From NCBI GenBank assembly GCA_964471755.1, contig CAYYJM010000155.1, forward strand, positions 1-15,026: a stretch of DNA of 15,026 bases, read 5' to 3'. Within the stretch, counting starts at the first letter, position 1. Every line of letters begins with the position of its first letter. The notes under the pieces are model-generated. The model ran no database searches, was not told the DNA's origin, and saw only the letters and a list, made by a program, of their open reading frames with translations. The position numbers and the translations under genes are program-made. Of the stretch, positions 13,185 to 15,026 are shown in pieces. The DNA is from CAYYJM01 sp964471755. Lineage in GTDB: Bacteria; Planctomycetota; Planctomycetia; Gemmatales; Gemmataceae.

Positions 13185-14777
13185 TCAATGGTTGAAGCGA
13201 AATTCCGCAGTGTTCAGCAGGGCCCAGATCGCCTCCTCGGCGAGGGCCTCTGGCTTGACGTTCGGCGTGCTCAGGTGCTTGCCGAGGATCTCGCGTTCCT
13301 TCGGCGTCGGCCGACGGGTCAGGACCGTCACGAAGAGGCGGTCAACACGCTCGTTGAGTGGCGTCTTCGCGTTGTTCAGGGCCTCGGCCAGGCTTGCCTT
13401 GCGCGAGGTGATCATCTGCCGGATGTGCGAGGCGTTGTTGAGGAACAGGTGTTCGCCGAGGCCCGGCTGGAAGTCGCCCAGACCGTTGGTCGGCTCACCG
13501 AAGTAGCGGATCACGTATTCCGTCATGGTGGAAGGGAGCTTCGCTTCGGTCCAGCCGGTGGCGACCCGCAGGACGTTGAGCAGTTCCTCGGCCGACAACG
13601 GCCGAACGCGGGCCCGCTCGAACCATTCGGGCAACGCCAGGTGGCCGGGACCCTTGCTCGAGAGTTGGTACGCCTCGCTGGAGACGATCTCACGGATGAG
13701 CCACCTCAGGTCGTAGTTGTGAGCAACAAACCCGGCGGTGAGGGCGTTGAACAGGGCCGGATGGCTCGGTTCGTTCGACTCGGCCAGATCGTCCACGGGA
13801 TGGATGAAGCCGCGCCCCATGAACTGGCCCCAGACGCGATTGACGATGGCACGAGCGAACCAGGGATTGTCCTTCGCCGTGACCCACTCGGCCAGCCGGT
13901 CCTTGCGCGAGAAGGCCGGCTTCGGCGGCAGTGCGCCGTTCTTGAGCGTCGGTTCCTTGAAGCCCTTCGGCACCGCCGGCTCGTCGAGGACGACGCCGCC
14001 CAGGAATTTCGGCTTGATCGGTTCGCCCTTCTTGCCCGCCTTCTGATCGCTGGCCGGCCCGGTAAACAGCACGTCGCCGGAGGACTTTTCGCCGATCGCG
14101 TACATCTTCTTGGCACCGCTACCCTTCTCGCCCACGACGACGCGGATGAGGAAGCCGGTCATGCCGTAGAAGTCCTTCTGCGTCCACTTCTCGTAGGGGT
14201 GATCGTGACAGCGAGCGCACTGGAGCTGCATGCCGAGGAAGGTACGCGTGATGGCGACGGTCGCCTCCTCCGCCTGATTGCGAAACTGCGTGAGGTAGAG
14301 TTCGCTGCCGGGCTTCTCTCCCTTGAGCAGATCCTCGACCCAGCGGTCATACGGGACCCCCTTGGCGAACTGCTCGGCGAGCCAGGTGGTGAAGCTGTCC
14401 CGGGTTCGAGTCGCATCGATGTTACCCGGATGTCGGCCGAACAGGACCAGATCCCAGACGTGGGCCTGCTCCGTGTTGAAACGCGGATCGGCGAGCAACT
14501 TCTCGATCAGCTTGTCGCGTTTCTTCGGGTCGGCGTCATCGAGGAAGGCCGTCGCCTCGTCATAGCTGGGAATGGTGCCGACGAGGTCGAGGTAGATCCG
14601 GCGGAGGAACTCGGCATCACCGGCCGGCGTCGTGGGGGTGACCTTTTCACGCGTCCAGCCGGCGCGGACGGCGGTATCGATCTGCTGGCGCGGCTGGGCG
14701 TCCTGAGCGGTCAGGGGCATCGTGAACAACCCGACGGTCGCAAGGCTCAGGTAGCCGAGAAGGTGGAAGCGAACCAT
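13185..14777 (-). CDS. DUF1549/DUF1553 domain protein (PSCyt2-PSD1), exported
   Basis: 530 residues. Residues 1-24 look like a signal peptide (MVRFHLLGYLSL through PLTA). DUF1549 (PSCyt2) spans about 33-215, with FLRRIYLDLVGTIPS at 57-71, KLIEKLLADPRF at 89-100 and QCARCHDHPYEKWTQKDFYG at 186-205. The CxxCH at 187-191 is a heme c-type binding motif. DUF1553 (PSD1) spans about 290-525, with NPWFARAIVNRVWGQFMGRG at 304-323 and the usual terminal LLNTAEFRF. Many relatives are 700-1000 residues and carry an N-terminal cytochrome-like PSCyt1 domain or an inserted carbohydrate-binding or LamG domain. This one has neither and is a compact version. A Lys/Gly/Pro-rich linker at 218-290 separates the two domains. 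It is the first gene of the leftward cluster, and a possible promoter lies 53 bases upstream. ATG 14777 has GAGAG six bases before it. Function unproven; an extracytoplasmic redox or polymer-processing role is inference. Confidence 0.93.
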   Translation of the reverse strand: MVRFHLLGYLSLATVGLFTMPLTAQDAQPRQQIDTAVRAGWTREKVTPTTPAGDAEFLRRIYLDLVGTIPSYDEATAFLDDADPKKRDKLIEKLLADPRFNTEQAHVWDLVLFGRHPGNIDATRTRDSFTTWLAEQFAKGVPYDRWVEDLLKGEKPGSELYLTQFRNQAEEATVAITRTFLGMQLQCARCHDHPYEKWTQKDFYGMTGFLIRVVVGEKGSGAKKMYAIGEKSSGDVLFTGPASDQKAGKKGEPIKPKFLGGVVLDEPAVPKGFKEPTLKNGALPPKPAFSRKDRLAEWVTAKDNPWFARAIVNRVWGQFMGRGFIHPVDDLAESNEPSHPALFNALTAGFVAHNYDLRWLIREIVSSEAYQLSSKGPGHLALPEWFERARVRPLSAEELLNVLRVATGWTEAKLPSTMTEYVIRYFGEPTNGLGDFQPGLGEHLFLNNASHIRQMITSRKASLAEALNNAKTPLNERVDRLFVTVLTRRPTPKEREILGKHLSTPNVKPEALAEEAIWALLNTAEFRFNH

Positions 14778-14829
14778 GATGATCTCTCGTTCGCGGAGGG
14801 AAGGTTCGAGGTCCAGGCAGGCATTAGGT

Positions 14830-14858
14830 AGTTTACCACGATGATTGGGCGAGGATAA
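14830..14858 (-). promoter_or_regulatory. Putative promoter of the DUF1549-DUF1501-WD40-beta-helix cluster
   Basis: On the minus strand TTATCC (14858-14853) and TAAACT (14835-14830) are 17 bases apart. They match the consensus at three and four of six positions. The start would be near 14823, leaving a leader of about 45 bases. This gap (14778-14899) is the most A/T-rich in the right half of the window, as expected for a promoter. Weak on its own. Confidence 0.33.
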
Positions 14859-14899
14859 TCAGGAAAATCCGTTGTGCGGCGGAGCGGCAGAGGTGACGG

Positions 14900-15026
14900 T
14901 CAGAAAGACAGAGTGAAGAAGTTGCTCGGGCCGTCGGAATGCAGGACGCACGTCCGCAGGATGTCCTGGCCGATGAGCATGTCGAGTTGCTGGGGCAGCG
15001 GCGTCGGCGAACCCATCACGTAGATC
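14900..15026 (-). CDS. C-terminal end of a retropepsin-like aspartic protease domain protein (partial)
   Basis: The minus strand is open from the window edge to a TGA at 14902-14900, giving 41 residues. They include LPQQLDMLIGQDILRTCVLH and end SNFFTLSF. The 'xLIGxDxLxxCVLxxxGPxxxFTLSF' pattern is the usual C-terminal end of retropepsin-like aspartyl proteases: the LIGRDIL helix followed by a final FTLxF strand. The catalytic DTG loop would lie beyond the window. The gene is 122 bases upstream of the DUF1549 gene on the same strand. Read-through into the cluster is possible, since no terminator hairpin with a T run is seen in the gap. The frame and stop are certain; the family call is moderate because only the tail is visible. 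Confidence 0.6.
   Translation of the reverse strand, partial: IYVMGSPTPLPQQLDMLIGQDILRTCVLHSDGPSNFFTLSF

Noticed and set aside
11630..13195. 521-codon + strand frame opposite DUF1501 and part of WD40
   Set aside because: It spans two genes with clear motifs on the minus strand. Its own translation shows no recognisable fold and it has no convincing start.
12879..14831. 650-codon + strand frame opposite the DUF1549/DUF1553 gene
   Set aside because: It is a codon-bias shadow. The minus strand carries the conserved CxxCH and PSD1 motifs with a signal peptide, and the + frame runs across the operon gap into the DUF1501 gene.
1..15026. CRISPR array, tRNA, rRNA, prophage or toxin-antitoxin pair
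   Set aside because: On reading both strands I saw no regularly spaced repeats, cloverleaf-like sequence, integrase, structural phage gene or small two-gene toxin module.

Overview
The window is a high-GC chromosomal segment that most resembles a planctomycete of the Gemmata/Gemmataceae type. The main evidence is an adjacent DUF1549/DUF1553 (PSCyt2/PSD1) gene and a Tat-exported DUF1501 gene. This pair is a hallmark of Planctomycetes and relatives. Supporting evidence is a WD40 propeller, a Uma2-family nuclease, a retropepsin-like C-terminus and many exported proteins. The lineage is inferred from gene content only. No rRNA, tRNA, CRISPR array, intact transposase or phage gene was seen.

Layout. 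Positions 105-3893 (+) hold a very large MscS-type mechanosensitive channel with about 1000 residues of mostly coiled-coil N-terminal region. A 400-base, less GC-rich intergenic stretch follows, with a hairpin and a cluster of 9-bp near-duplications. It leads into a compact RpoD-like sigma-70 factor (4296-5132, +), closed by a textbook intrinsic terminator. An exported TPR protein follows (5282-6079, +). Its stop overlaps the start of a decayed stretch (6076-6421) in which the beginning of an Rpn/PDDEXK_2-like protein runs into a frame-shifted scrap of a Uma2 nuclease. An exported YtcJ-like metal-dependent amidohydrolase (6558-8276, +) ends the rightward half.

The leftward half is one long same-strand cluster, read from right to left: DUF1549/DUF1553 protein (14777-13185), DUF1501 protein (13108-11861), seven-bladed WD40 protein (11832-10750), exported right-handed beta-helix protein (10727-9297) and Uma2 nuclease with a coiled-coil tail (9234-8284). 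The gaps are 22-76 bases, so the first four are probably one transcript. Uma2 may also have its own promoter. Upstream and on the same strand, the window cuts the C-terminal 41 residues of a retropepsin-like protein (15026-14900).

Working together: the first four leftward genes look like a cell-envelope or extracytoplasmic module. It would comprise a CxxCH-bearing PSCyt2/PSD1 protein, a Tat-exported DUF1501 partner in the alkaline-phosphatase superfamily, a propeller scaffold and an exported beta-helix that may bind or cleave polysaccharide. The biochemical function of DUF1549/1553/1501 is not established, so this is inference. The MscS channel, sigma factor, TPR protein and amidohydrolase look like independent units. 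No complete new defence or mobile system was found. The less ordinary items are the chimeric nuclease remnant, the repeats upstream of the sigma gene, the 21-bp repeats in the Uma2 tail and the make-up of the five-gene cluster.
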